A stretch of DNA of 17,560 nucleotides from Roseivirga sp. UBA7431. GTDB taxonomy: Bacteria; Bacteroidota; Bacteroidia; Cytophagales; Cyclobacteriaceae. How positions within the stretch are numbered: the first letter of the stretch is position 1; the number at the start of each line of letters is the position of its first letter. Under the pieces are notes generated by a model, which saw only the letters and a program-made list of their open reading frames with translations, did not search any database and was not told the DNA's origin. Shown in pieces: positions 7,505-14,490 of this stretch. A program made the position numbers and the translations under genes. The stretch covers positions 21,709 to 39,268 of the forward strand of contig DLQN01000086.1 in assembly GCA_002477595.1 (NCBI GenBank), read 5' to 3'.

Positions 7505-9109
7505 ATGAGAAATTTTTTAGTGCTGGCTATCGCAATCATTTTTCTAGCGAGTTGCCAACCAAAGTCCCCAAAGGTAATTACCCCCCAAATTGTCCCTCAA
7601 CCACAAAGTATAGATTACAACCTCAAAAAGCATTTCAACCTCAATAGCAGGCCTATTCTTCTATCTGAATCAGATGATGCGAAAGAAGTCATGCTCTTTC
7701 TACACGACTATTTCAAATCTGTAGGTTGGTCATCAGAACTACATGAATCAGGAAATGCTCAGATTCACTTCAAAGAAAATTCAGGTTTGGCAAAAGAAGC
7801 CTATTCGCTAACGGTGAATCATGAGGGTGTAACGATCAAAGCCTCCACTTCCAAAGGGTTCTTCTACGGAACTCAGTCTTTAATCCAAATGCTTCCAACG
7901 GATAAGCATATCGCGGTGCTTCCATATATGACCATAAATGACGCCCCTCGCTTTGAGTGGAGAGGACTTCATCTAGATGTTGGCCGTCATTTTTTTCCTG
8001 TTGACTTCGTTAAAAAGTATATCGACCTCATGGCTTTTTACAAATTCAATACCTTCCATTGGCATTTGACTGAAGATCAAGGCTGGAGAATCGAAATCAA
8101 AAAATATCCGAAGCTTACAGAGATCGGCAGTCAGCGCAAAGAAACTATAGTCGAAAAGAACTTCAATCCTTACGTTGGTGATGGTAAGCCCTATGGCGGA
8201 TTCTATACACAAGGTGAGATTCGAGACGTTGTGGCTTACGCGGCAAAAAGACAAGTTACCATCGTTCCAGAAATAGAAATGCCTGGCCATAGTTTGGCGG
8301 CACTAGCTGCTTATCCAGAATTAGGTTGCGCACCTGGGCCTTATGAAGTAGGCACCCGATGGGGCGTTTATGACGACATCTACTGTCCTAGCGAAAAGAC
8401 TTTTGAATTCCTTGAAGACGTGTTAACAGAGGTGATTGATTTATTCCCTGGAGAGTACATTCATATTGGTGGAGATGAAGCCCCAAAAACAGCTTGGGAA
8501 AAAAGCAAATTGGCACAACAGGTGATCAAAAGAGAAGGGCTAAAAGACGAATTTGAACTCCAAAGTTACTTCATCAAGCGCATGGAGAAGTTTTTAGTGA
8601 GCAAAGGCAAAAAGCTAATCGGCTGGGACGAGATTCTCGAAGGAGGACTTGCGCCAGATGCTACTGTCATGTCTTGGCGAGGTGTCGCTGGTGGCATAGA
8701 AGCCGCAGAGTCTGGTCATGATGTTGTCATGTCACCCAATGCTGATATGTACTTTGATCATTACCAAGCTGATCCTGCAACACAACCCTTAGCCATTGGC
8801 GGCTTCACTACTTTGGAGAGCGTATATCACTACGAGCCGATTCCTGAAGCTTTAGATGAAAAACATCACAAACATGTACTTGGTGCTCAAGCAAATGTCT
8901 GGACAGAGTATATGAAAACGTCTGATTATGTAGAATATATGGCCTACCCAAGAGCCTTAGCCCTGTCAGAGACAGTTTGGACAAAACCTGAGAATAAAGA
9001 TTGGAATGCTTTTCAAAGTAGAATGGGGCATCAATACCGTTTATTGGGTGCGCGAAATGTCAACTACTTTGACGCAGCAAAAGATACCTTAGCTCAAAAC
9101 AATGAATAG
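7505..9109 (+). CDS. Beta-N-acetylhexosaminidase, GH20, lipoprotein
   Basis: The 534-residue product removes terminal beta-linked GlcNAc or GalNAc by substrate-assisted catalysis. The order is a lipoprotein signal peptide with lipobox L-A-S-C (Cys17), a GH20b-like domain at about 28-145, then the catalytic (beta/alpha)8 barrel from about 148. Barrel motifs are F-E-W-R-G-L-H-L-D, F-N-T-F-H-W-H-L-T-E-D-Q-G-W-R, P-E-I-E-M-P-G-H, the catalytic pair in H-I-G-G-D-E (Asp324-Glu325), M-S-W-R-G and A-N-V-W-T-E-Y. I chose ATG 7505 over an in-frame ATG at 7466 because only the later start places the hydrophobic signal segment at the N-terminus. It is probably anchored in the outer or inner membrane facing the periplasm. 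Substrates could be chitin oligomers or N-glycans; the glycosylasparaginase next door favours glycoproteins. Confidence 0.95.
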   Translation: MRNFLVLAIAIIFLASCQPKSPKVITPQIVPQPQSIDYNLKKHFNLNSRPILLSESDDAKEVMLFLHDYFKSVGWSSELHESGNAQIHFKENSGLAKEAYSLTVNHEGVTIKASTSKGFFYGTQSLIQMLPTDKHIAVLPYMTINDAPRFEWRGLHLDVGRHFFPVDFVKKYIDLMAFYKFNTFHWHLTEDQGWRIEIKKYPKLTEIGSQRKETIVEKNFNPYVGDGKPYGGFYTQGEIRDVVAYAAKRQVTIVPEIEMPGHSLAALAAYPELGCAPGPYEVGTRWGVYDDIYCPSEKTFEFLEDVLTEVIDLFPGEYIHIGGDEAPKTAWEKSKLAQQVIKREGLKDEFELQSYFIKRMEKFLVSKGKKLIGWDEILEGGLAPDATVMSWRGVAGGIEAAESGHDVVMSPNADMYFDHYQADPATQPLAIGGFTTLESVYHYEPIPEALDEKHHKHVLGAQANVWTEYMKTSDYVEYMAYPRALALSETVWTKPENKDWNAFQSRMGHQYRLLGARNVNYFDAAKDTLAQNNE

Positions 9110-9195
9110 ACAAACCTTTCTTAATGTGTGTTAAGGTTAGGCTGAATTTGCAACATCTACCTCGTTAGTAGAGTATATTAGACAAAAGGTCAATT

Positions 9196-10197
9196 ATGAG
9201 AACACTTATCATTGCAGCATTTCTGTTGGTCGGCAGCGTGCTCAGGGCAAACGATCCAATCGTTACTTTACCCTTCCAAATCCATCTAGGCCATATCTAT
9301 ATTCAAGGTCAAATCAATGATGGTCGGCCCATTAACATTGTCTTTGATACTGGTGCTGCAGCTAACCTCGCTAGTGAAAGTGTTGCAGACGAGATCGGCT
9401 TGAAAACATCAGGAACGCAAACTGTTCTTGGTGCCTCTGGACCTGTTTCGATCAAGTCATCAAAAAGGAATCGCTTGAAATTGGGTGATGATTTGGCACT
9501 AAAAAACCAAGATTTCTTGGTGATGAACCTAGATCATTTGGGGGATCCTGATTATCCTATAGACGCTATCATTGGGGCAAATATTCTGAATAATTATACT
9601 GTTGAAATGGATTTTGAGAAAGGGTTAATTAACCTGTTTCCAAGAGAGGATTTTCCTGCCCCAGAAGGCTATACGGCACATAGTATTTCTTTAGTCCCAT
9701 TTAACGTTCCGATTGTTGAAGGGAGCCTTTTCATTTCCGGTAATGAGACCATTTCAGGCCCGTATCTAGTAGATACTGGTGCCGCTTTGGCCTTACGAAT
9801 CAATACGCCTACCGTGAATGAAAACGAACTCGTCCATAAAGTATCTCCTAGCTATGAGCATGCTGGAAAAGCACTCGGTAATGAATCCGTAGATAAAATA
9901 GGAAGGCTTCAAAGCTTCACCGTTCTTGGTGAATCTTTTGAAGGTGTTCCAATAAGAATGGCAAGTGTTACCTCTGGGGTTAGCAGTATGAGTAATGTCA
10001 ATGGCATTCTTGGCTTAGAGATTCTCAAGCGCTTTAACACCATCTATGACTATGACAAACAAGTGATGTACGTCAAACGCAACAACCTATTTAATGCCCC
10101 CTTTCGTGAAAACAAAAGTGGCCTTAAAGTCAAAAAGTATGCAGGCTATTTAGAAGTAGAAAATGTGATCGCATCCTTTCCGTTGACGGAAAAGTAA
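9196..10197 (+). CDS. Retropepsin-like aspartyl protease family protein with truncated PDZ domain
   Basis: The readable product is 333 residues. A Sec signal peptide (about 1-18, ending V-L-R-A-N) is followed by two retropepsin-like repeats, each with an Asp-Thr-Gly motif: V-F-D-T-G-A at Asp51 and L-V-D-T-G-A at Asp193, with hydrophobic flaps such as D-A-I-I-G-A-N-I-L and N-G-I-L-G-L-E-I-L. This two-motif layout matches bacterial periplasmic aspartyl proteases, which usually end in a PDZ domain. Here the PDZ starts (G-L-K-V-K-K-Y-A-G-Y-L-E-V-E-N-V) but then runs into a stop after a short out-of-frame tail. The protease core is intact, so it may still be active, but peptide recognition through PDZ is probably lost. 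The ATG has an upstream AAAAGG about 7 bases away. It lies 86 bp after the hexosaminidase. Confidence 0.88.
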   Translation: MRTLIIAAFLLVGSVLRANDPIVTLPFQIHLGHIYIQGQINDGRPINIVFDTGAAANLASESVADEIGLKTSGTQTVLGASGPVSIKSSKRNRLKLGDDLALKNQDFLVMNLDHLGDPDYPIDAIIGANILNNYTVEMDFEKGLINLFPREDFPAPEGYTAHSISLVPFNVPIVEGSLFISGNETISGPYLVDTGAALALRINTPTVNENELVHKVSPSYEHAGKALGNESVDKIGRLQSFTVLGESFEGVPIRMASVTSGVSSMSNVNGILGLEILKRFNTIYDYDKQVMYVKRNNLFNAPFRENKSGLKVKKYAGYLEVENVIASFPLTEK

Positions 10198-10316
10198 ACC
10201 TTACGCAAGATCAGTTTAGCGATTATTGCCATGAAACGAAGGGTCCAATTTCTTTGAAAATCTTAAGAAAAGGCGAAGAGCTCACCATATCGATTACCCC
10301 TTTCTCTATGATTTAG
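10167..10316 (+). pseudogene. Out-of-frame remainder of the aspartyl protease PDZ domain
   Basis: In the frame starting at 10167 the sequence reads D-R-I-L-S-V-D-G-K, the classic PDZ strand after the Gly-Asp turn. It continues with L-T-Q-D-Q-F-S-D-Y-C and I-L-R-K-G-E-E-L-T-I-S-I-T-P to a TAG at 10314-10316. This is the expected C-terminal half of the PDZ begun in the preceding gene. The first half stops at about V-E-N-V (codon 10165), so roughly 13-15 codons covering the S-P-A..A-G loop are missing and the frame is shifted. The missing length must be 1 modulo 3 to give an uninterrupted gene over 9196-10316. Confidence 0.75.
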
Positions 10317-10452
10317 CGGGCACTTACTTGAGGTGGTGCCTGACTTACAGGTGCATTGCGTTATGAGTAATCAGAAAACAGAGATTGGGAATCAGTCAAA
10401 GGTTGATCAGAAATCGGGGGTCTAAAAATTCCAATTAAACCCTCATTCCAGA

Positions 10453-10486
10453 ATTTCTTTTCTTAGATTAAAGCTAGAAAAGAAAT
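10453..10486. promoter_or_regulatory. Perfect 11-bp inverted repeat upstream of yccF
   Basis: ATTTCTTTTCT (10453-10463) and AGAAAAGAAAT (10476-10486) are exact reverse complements around a 12-base spacer, ending 27 bp before the yccF start. It could be a 5'-leader hairpin, an operator, or a weak terminator for upstream transcription. No T-run follows it, which argues against a strong terminator. Confidence 0.45.
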
Positions 10487-10513
10487 ATTAGGAATCTACA
10501 TCGTTAAAGGCGT

Positions 10514-10879
10514 ATGAGCTTAATTGGTAACATTATATGGATCGTATTTGGCGGCTGGATGATCGCCCTAGAGTATATCATTGGCGGCATTGCCCTGTGC
10601 TTAACCATTGTGGGCATTCCCTTCGGCATACAGTGCTTTAAGTTGGCGATACTAGGCTTCGCGCCTTTCGGCCAGCAGATAGCGCCTGGACGGTCGCTTA
10701 CTGGCTGTCTTTCTCTACCCTTAAATATCATTTGGTTGGTCTTTGGAGGCTTCTGGGTCTTTGTTACTCACCTATTTTGGGGAATCCTTTTTTCCATCAC
10801 CATAATAGGTATCCCATTCGGTGCCCAGCATTTTAAACTAGCAGGCCTCGCTTTCGCTCCTTTTGGAAGAGGGGTTTAA
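10514..10879 (+). CDS. yccF: YccF domain-containing inner-membrane protein
   Basis: The 121-residue product is built from two tandem YccF (DUF307) repeats at about 6-53 and 71-118. Each repeat reads N-I-I-W-(I/L)-V-F-G-G, then T-I-(V/I)-G-I-P-F-G-x-Q, F-K-L-A and A-P-F-G. Each holds hydrophobic stretches that would span or enter the membrane. The basic G-Q-Q-I-A-P-G-R linker separates them. The family is widespread and its function is not established; in Escherichia coli it is a small inner-membrane protein. The start is supported by TAAAGG about 4 bases before the ATG. It appears monocistronic, with a palindrome at its stop codon. Confidence 0.93.
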   Translation: MSLIGNIIWIVFGGWMIALEYIIGGIALCLTIVGIPFGIQCFKLAILGFAPFGQQIAPGRSLTGCLSLPLNIIWLVFGGFWVFVTHLFWGILFSITIIGIPFGAQHFKLAGLAFAPFGRGV

Positions 10880-10891
10880 TCGATTAAACCC
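10872..10891 (+). terminator. 20-bp perfect palindrome at the yccF stop codon
   Basis: GGGTTTAATCGATTAAACCC is a perfect palindrome containing the TAA stop of yccF. It can fold into an 8-bp stem with a TCGA loop and is followed by CATTTTAG, a short T-rich tail. A terminator or 3'-end stabiliser for yccF is the simplest reading. Confidence 0.45.
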
Positions 10892-10937
10892 ATTTTAGCA
10901 GTATTTGCAGAATCAGAAGCGGTATTGTGAATAACCT

Positions 10938-11057
10938 CTATTGTCCCATCCTCCCCACCAACAACTCCCTAATATCTAAATCAAGTGCTGCGGCTATATC
11001 TGAGAGCATTTCTATGCGGGCCTGCATTTCGGACAGCTCCTTATGAGGAGAGCTCCC
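10938..11057 (-). pseudogene. Remnant resembling the C-terminus of an XRE-type HTH regulator
   Basis: A 40-codon open frame lies between TAA (11058-11060) and TAG (10938-10940). It contains M-L-S-D-I-A-A-A-L-D-L-D-I-R-E-L-L-V, which matches the last helix region of Cro/C1-type helix-turn-helix domains (pattern L-x-x-I-A-x-A-L-x-V-x-x-x-E-L). The DNA-reading helices are absent upstream, and the first ATG in frame (11025-11027) would encode only 29 residues. It is most likely the tail of a decayed regulator; a chance resemblance is possible because the match is short. Confidence 0.42.
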
Positions 11058-11101
11058 TTACCCAATATGGAATGAATAAGACTCTATAAACTATAGGGGG
11101 G

Positions 11102-11119
11102 TTCCCGTCTAAACGGGAA
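11102..11119. repeat. Short hairpin TTCCCGT/ACGGGAA
   Basis: A perfect 7-bp inverted repeat with a four-base CTAA spacer is followed by TGACGGATACC. The GGAATGACG core recurs at 11188-11196, where the left arm of the hairpin is lost. This is the pattern of a dispersed intergenic (REP-like) repeat. Confidence 0.45.
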
Positions 11120-11203
11120 TGACGGATACCCCTTGTGTCACTTTCTCGTTTCTTAGGGGAGGAATAGCATCGAGTTTATCATTCATAGGAATGACGAATA
11201 CCG

Positions 11204-11244
11204 CCTCCGGCCTTTGGCCACCCCCCCTTTTTTTTCGGGGGAAG
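11204..11244. repeat. Double-hairpin intergenic repeat, copy A
   Basis: Order: CCTCC, a 4-bp stem GGCC-TTT-GGCC (11209-11219), ACC, then a C-run/G-run stem (CCCCC 11223-11227 with GGGGG 11237-11241) around eight T and a C, ending GAAGAG. It shares its architecture with copy B at 11331. The adjoining runs of 7 C and 8 T are prone to sequencing error. Confidence 0.55.
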
Positions 11245-11251
11245 AGTTAAC

Positions 11252-11292
11252 AAAAAAAGCGAATCCCATCAGGAATTCGCTTTCATTTTTTT
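11252..11292. terminator. Bidirectional rho-independent terminator between yccF and fadE
   Basis: The arms AAAGCGAATCCC (11256-11267) and GGAATTCGCTTT (11272-11283) form a stem of about 12 bp with one mismatch. Seven A precede it (11252-11258) and seven T follow it (11286-11292), so it reads as a terminator on both strands. This suits the convergent yccF and fad operons. Confidence 0.8.
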
Positions 11293-11330
11293 AGAGGGCT
11301 GATAACCCTTGTGACACTAAGGAAAATCCC

Positions 11331-11383
11331 CCTCCGCTCTGCGAGCACCCTGTCTGCCGACAGGCAGGCTCCCCAAGGGGAGG
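11331..11383. repeat. Double-hairpin intergenic repeat, copy B
   Basis: Order: CCTCC, a 4-bp stem GCTC-TGC-GAGC (11336-11346), ACCC, an inserted palindromic stretch CTGTC-TGCC-GACAG (11350-11363), then a second stem CTCCCC-AA-GGGGAG (11369-11382). Relative to copy A both stems keep their pairing although the bases differ. It ends about 10 bp from the fadE stop. Confidence 0.55.
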
Positions 11384-11393
11384 ACGGTATTGG

Positions 11394-13205
11394 TTATCCG
11401 AAGAAGTAAGGGAATTTCCCTTCCTTAATCATCGTATCTGCTACTTGTCTTCTTAGCTCTTTGGTGTTTACCAAGTCCATCTTAGTGAATCGTTTCAAGC
11501 CCATTAGCATTACTTTTTGCTCATCGCCTTTTGTGAATGACGCAATCGCTTCTTTAGCTGCTGCATTAACACGATCTACAGCTTGAGCCATATAAATTTG
11601 TGTCATTGCTATGTAATCCGTACAGGCTTCTTCGCCACGCATACTAATTAACTTTTCTGTTCTAAGCATTGCTGATTCTACCGCGTAAACTTCGATTAAG
11701 ATATCCGCAAGGTTCATCATTATTTCTTGCTCATCTTCGATCTTGTCTTGTAATACCATGGCAGCTTTTCCGCCAACCATTAAGAACACCTTTTTCAGGT
11801 TTTTAAGCACTTCTTTCTCAGCATTGAAAAGCACTGATTTATCAATGGTCGAGAAGGTCGGTACGGAGATTAATTCTTTGGAAACCGCCATGGCTGGTTC
11901 GAACATGTTGAGCTCCCCTTTCATCGCACGCTTAAGGATCATACCGATCATCAACATACGATTGATCTCATTCGTCCCCTCATAGATTCTAGCGATACGT
12001 GAGTCTCTGTAGGCGCGTTCCATTGGTGCGTCTGCGGAGTAACCCATTCCCCCATAGACTTGAAGGCCTTGGTCTACCACATAATCCAATACTTCGGAAC
12101 TGTGAATCTTGGCAATCGCACATTCTATGGCAAACTGCTCAACCCCTTTTAATTTGGCTTGGGCATCGTCCATTCCTGAAGCAGCAAGATCATTCATCTT
12201 ATCTTCGATGTTCTGCCCTGCTCTATAGTCAAGTGACTCGGTAACATAAACACGTGTTGCCATTTCAGCTAGTTTGTGCTTAATCGCACCAAAGCTCGAA
12301 ATCGAAACGTTGAATTGCTTACGTTCATTGGCATATTGAGTCGCTTGTGAAATTACCGTTCTACAGCCTCCGAGCACACCAGCACCAAGCTTGACTCGGC
12401 CAATGTTTAGAATGTTTACAGCAATCTTAAATCCGTTTTGTCTTTCCGACAGCATGTTCGCTACAGGAACTTCGCAATCGTTAAAGAATACTTGACGTGT
12501 CGAAGAACCTTTAATTCCTAGCTTCTTCTCTTCCTCATTCATTGTAATCCCATTGAAGGTTTTTTCAACGATGAAGGCTGTTAAATTTTTATCCTCTTCG
12601 ATTTTCGCGAAAACGATGAATAAGTCAGCGAATCCAGCATTTGAGATCCACATCTTCTGCCCCGTAATCTTGTAATGCGATCCATCTTCAGAAAGCACTG
12701 CCTTTGTCTTACCAGAGTTCGCATCAGACCCAGCATCTGGTTCTGTCAAGCAGTAGCATGCCGCCCACTCGCCCGTGGCAAGCTTTGGCAAATATTTCTG
12801 CTTCTGCTCCTCGTTACCGTAGTACAAAATCGGTAGTGTACCAATTCCTGTGTGTGCACCGTATGTTGTAGAAAAAGAACCTGCTGCTCCAACAATATCA
12901 GCAATTAACATACTCGTGTTAAAGCTCATGCCTAAGCCACCGTAGTTTTCAGGTACAGAAATTCCTAGTAAACCTAGCTCCCCTGCTTTCTTAAAGATTG
13001 TAGGAACCAAGTTCGGATCCTTCATGCTATCGATAGCATCTACATTAGGGTGAATCTCAGTATCAATAAAATCTTGGCATGCTTGTGCCATCATTTTTTG
13101 CTCTTCGGAAAATTCTTCTGGAATGAAGACTTCCTGGGCATTCGTTTCTCTTACGAGAAATTCGCCTCCTTTAATTGAATGTTTGGTGTCGGTTGCTGCT
13201 GACAT
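11394..13205 (-). CDS. fadE: Acyl-CoA dehydrogenase, FadE type, with C-terminal extension
   Basis: The 603-residue flavoprotein carries out the first beta-oxidation step, acyl-CoA to trans-2-enoyl-CoA, passing electrons to electron-transfer flavoprotein. The usual acyl-CoA dehydrogenase core spans about 30-425: an N-terminal helical domain, the FAD/substrate segment Y-C-L-T-E-P-D-A-G-S-D at 151-161, K-M-W-I-S-N-A-G-F at 184-192, the G-I-K-G-S-S-T-R beta segment, and R-I-Y-E-G-T-N-E-I-N-R with the probable catalytic Glu409. About 175 further helical residues form the extension found in the Bacillus FadE (YusJ, about 594 residues). It is cytoplasmic and the last gene of the operon, 57 bp after fadA, followed by the bidirectional terminator. 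Chain-length preference cannot be read. Confidence 0.93.
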   Translation of the reverse strand: MSAATDTKHSIKGGEFLVRETNAQEVFIPEEFSEEQKMMAQACQDFIDTEIHPNVDAIDSMKDPNLVPTIFKKAGELGLLGISVPENYGGLGMSFNTSMLIADIVGAAGSFSTTYGAHTGIGTLPILYYGNEEQKQKYLPKLATGEWAACYCLTEPDAGSDANSGKTKAVLSEDGSHYKITGQKMWISNAGFADLFIVFAKIEEDKNLTAFIVEKTFNGITMNEEEKKLGIKGSSTRQVFFNDCEVPVANMLSERQNGFKIAVNILNIGRVKLGAGVLGGCRTVISQATQYANERKQFNVSISSFGAIKHKLAEMATRVYVTESLDYRAGQNIEDKMNDLAASGMDDAQAKLKGVEQFAIECAIAKIHSSEVLDYVVDQGLQVYGGMGYSADAPMERAYRDSRIARIYEGTNEINRMLMIGMILKRAMKGELNMFEPAMAVSKELISVPTFSTIDKSVLFNAEKEVLKNLKKVFLMVGGKAAMVLQDKIEDEQEIMMNLADILIEVYAVESAMLRTEKLISMRGEEACTDYIAMTQIYMAQAVDRVNAAAKEAIASFTKGDEQKVMLMGLKRFTKMDLVNTKELRRQVADTMIKEGKFPYFFG

Positions 13206-13243
13206 CAGATTAGTATTTTAGTTATTAAATTTTTCTCTATTGC

Positions 13244-13259
13244 CTGATCAAATGATCAG
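13244..13259. promoter_or_regulatory. Perfect inverted repeat between fadA and fadE
   Basis: CTGATCA-AA-TGATCAG is a perfect 7-bp inverted repeat with a 2-bp centre. It begins 3 bases after the fadA stop and lies 38 bp before the fadE start. Its size suits an operator half-site pair or a small processing hairpin inside the operon. No second copy was noticed upstream of fadN within the window. Confidence 0.35.
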
Positions 13260-13262
13260 TGT

Positions 13263-14441
13263 CTATTTAAGGAATTCGTAAATTCCTGCTACTCCCTGGC
13301 CACCACCAACACATGCTGTGACCATACCATATTTCGCATTACCCATTCTTCTCATTTCATTGAAAAGCTGTACTGAAAGCTTCGACCCTGAACATCCGAG
13401 AGGATGACCTAAAGCGATAGCTCCACCATTCACATTTAAAATTGACCTATCTAAATCCAACTCTTTGATCACGGCCAATGACTGTGCTCCGAAAGCTTCA
13501 TTTAATTCAATCAAGTCAATGTCTGACTGCTTCAAACCTGCTTGCTTTAATGCCTTCGGCACTGCCTCAACAGGTCCGATGCCCATAATTCTTGGATGAA
13601 CTCCCACTGCCGTATAAGTGACCATTCTGGCAACTGGCTCTAGGTTTAATTCTTTCACCATGCGCTCTGACATTACCATCACAAAAGATGCACCGTCAGA
13701 TACTGGAGACGAGTTGCCTGCCGTTACTTGACCTCCCTGTGCAAATACTGGCCTTAACCCAGCTAACACATCCATAGAAGTATCTCCACGAGGGCCCTCG
13801 TCTTTATCAACCGTATAGGTTTTCTCTATGATTTTGCCATCAGGCCCAACCACTTTGTCAACCACTTTGATTGGCACTATCTCATCATCAAACTTACCTG
13901 CTGCTTGAGCCGCAACTGCTTTCAAATGTGATTCAAGAGCAAACTGATCTGCCTCTTCTCTATTGATACCATACTCTTTAGCTACCTGCTCTGCTGTCAA
14001 GCCCATGCTGAGGTAATAATCGCTATGCTCTGTAGCTAGTTTGTAGTTCAAAGCCGTTTTATATCCCATTACTGGTACCATCGACATTGATTCTGTTCCT
14101 CCAGCAATAATACAATCAGCCGTTCCAGCATGTACTCTTGCCGAGGCTAAAGCAATTGCCTCAAGACCTGAGCCACAGTATCTGTTCACCGTAACGCCAG
14201 GCACCCCTATTGGCAGTGCTAATAAAGAGATCATTCTCGCCATTTGCATGCCTTGCTCTGCTTCGGGAACTGCGTTCCCAACTATCAGGTCATCCACTCG
14301 CTTCGGATCGAAGCTAGGGACTTGACTTACCAAATGCTTAATTACATCAGCAGCCATATCATCGGGACGGACAGTTTTTAATACACTGCGTTTACCTCGA
14401 CCTACTGCTGTTCTATATCCTGCTACTATATATGCGTCCAT
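13263..14441 (-). CDS. fadA: Acetyl-CoA C-acyltransferase (3-ketoacyl-CoA thiolase)
   Basis: The 392-residue product performs the last beta-oxidation step, thiolytic cleavage of 3-ketoacyl-CoA to acetyl-CoA and a shortened acyl-CoA. All thiolase signatures are present: the acyl-accepting Cys89 in N-R-Y-C-G-S-G-L-E-A-I, the N-E-A-F box, G-G-A-I-A-L-G-H-P-L-G-C-S-G with His346, and the second catalytic Cys377 in T-A-C-V-G-G-G-Q-G. Length matches FadA of Bacillus (about 391). It is cytoplasmic and usually tetrameric or dimeric. The gene stands 40 bp after the four-helix-bundle gene and 57 bp before fadE, all in one transcriptional direction. A biosynthetic acetyl-CoA acetyltransferase is the main alternative, but the fadN and fadE neighbours favour degradation. 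Confidence 0.95.
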   Translation of the reverse strand: MDAYIVAGYRTAVGRGKRSVLKTVRPDDMAADVIKHLVSQVPSFDPKRVDDLIVGNAVPEAEQGMQMARMISLLALPIGVPGVTVNRYCGSGLEAIALASARVHAGTADCIIAGGTESMSMVPVMGYKTALNYKLATEHSDYYLSMGLTAEQVAKEYGINREEADQFALESHLKAVAAQAAGKFDDEIVPIKVVDKVVGPDGKIIEKTYTVDKDEGPRGDTSMDVLAGLRPVFAQGGQVTAGNSSPVSDGASFVMVMSERMVKELNLEPVARMVTYTAVGVHPRIMGIGPVEAVPKALKQAGLKQSDIDLIELNEAFGAQSLAVIKELDLDRSILNVNGGAIALGHPLGCSGSKLSVQLFNEMRRMGNAKYGMVTACVGGGQGVAGIYEFLK

Positions 14442-14471
14442 CTTATTTTAAGATTTTAGAGGTTAGACAAT

Positions 14472-14490
14472 AGTAAATAGACTATTTGCT
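14472..14490. repeat. Small hairpin over the stop of the four-helix-bundle gene
   Basis: AAATAG-A-CTATTT (14475-14487) is a perfect 6-bp inverted repeat around one base, extendable by two more pairs past one mismatch. It covers the TAG stop of the minus-strand gene. It may only stabilise or separate the transcript between this gene and fadA. Confidence 0.25.

Larger units (their letters stand above)
10880..11393. other. 514-bp intergenic block without an intact gene
   Basis: No complete protein-coding frame of meaningful length is visible between the convergent ends of yccF and fadE. The block holds, in order: the end of the yccF palindrome; an XRE-regulator-like fragment on the minus strand (10938-11057); a 7-bp stem hairpin TTCCCGT-CTAA-ACGGGAA (11102-11119); two related copies of a GGAATGACGRATACC motif (11116-11130 and 11188-11202); two related 18-base copies at 11125-11142 and 11301-11318 (16 of 18 identical); two double-hairpin repeats (11204-11244 and 11331-11383); and a bidirectional terminator. 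It looks like an accumulation of short repeats in a convergent spacer. Confidence 0.8.

Noticed and set aside
10363..10425. 20-codon frame between the protease remnant and yccF
   Set aside because: Low-complexity polar peptide without a clear start context or any family resemblance; length is consistent with chance.
10880..11393. CRISPR array in the repeat-rich spacer
   Set aside because: The repeats are hairpins of varied sequence with unequal spacing and no unique spacers of constant length; no cas genes are near.
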